This document shows, one piece after another, positions 8,202 to 8,211 of a stretch of 8,211 bases of DNA (position 1 is its first letter; every line of letters begins with the position of its first letter). The stretch comes from Caldithrix sp. Lineage in GTDB: Bacteria > KSB1 > UBA2214 > DYKH01. The position numbers and the translations under genes are program-made. The notes under the pieces were generated by a model that searched no databases, was not told the origin of the DNA, and was given only the letters and a program-made list of their open reading frames with translations. The DNA is taken from assembly GCA_020722685.1 (NCBI GenBank), contig DYKH01000206.1, positions 1-8,211 of the forward strand, written 5' to 3'.

Positions 8202-8211
8202 ATTTATCATA

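Noticed and set aside
8181..8211. A lone CRISPR-like repeat (CCCC...GGGGAT pattern resembling type I-E repeats)
   Set aside because: There is only one copy before the window ends, the stem has a mismatch and no cas gene is present; a weak terminator is the simpler reading.

Overview
The window is one tightly packed plus-strand operon of four genes. In order, they encode the nuclease/helicase (Res) subunit of a type III restriction enzyme whose start lies just outside the window, a 191-residue protein that looks like a HerA-type DNA translocase without its motor, and an SbcD (Mre11-type) nuclease with its SbcC (Rad50-type) SMC-like ATPase. Coding sequence fills positions 1-8139. The only non-coding stretches are 11 bases between sbcD and sbcC and about 70 bases after sbcC.

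The first three genes are joined by two identical 4-base ATGA stop/start overlaps. The sbcD stop is followed by a ribosome binding site and the sbcC start. This strongly suggests one transcript with translational coupling. The Res, SbcD and SbcC proteins keep all the catalytic motifs I can check: Res has helicase motifs I, II (DEPQ), III, V and VI plus a C-terminal PD...ExK nuclease, SbcD has the seven metal-binding residues, and SbcC has Walker A, Q-loop, zinc hook, LSGGE signature, Walker B and H-loop. They therefore look functional.

The second gene is the odd one. Residues 1-117 read like the N-terminal HAS-barrel of a HerA-family ATPase, residues 118-152 like the stretch that in such ATPases leads into Walker B, and residues 153-191 like their C-terminal tail. 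The nucleotide-binding core between these pieces is absent, yet the reading frame is open and both operon junctions are intact. It is either an internally deleted HerA kept in frame, a genuine motor-less variant, or an assembly artefact.

If the HerA reading is right, the intact form of this operon would combine a type III restriction nuclease with a HerA translocase and an Mre11-Rad50 pair, echoing the archaeal HerA-NurA-Mre11-Rad50 end-resection operons. This points to an anti-invader or DNA-end-processing locus rather than a plain housekeeping sbcDC operon. The methyltransferase (Mod) expected with Res is not in the window and would lie upstream.

The organism is a bacterium of moderately high GC (mid-fifties percent by eye). 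The SbcC and SbcD sequences are of the proteobacterial type. A proteobacterium or a Desulfobacterota-like environmental lineage is my best guess, but the window contains no taxonomic marker gene.
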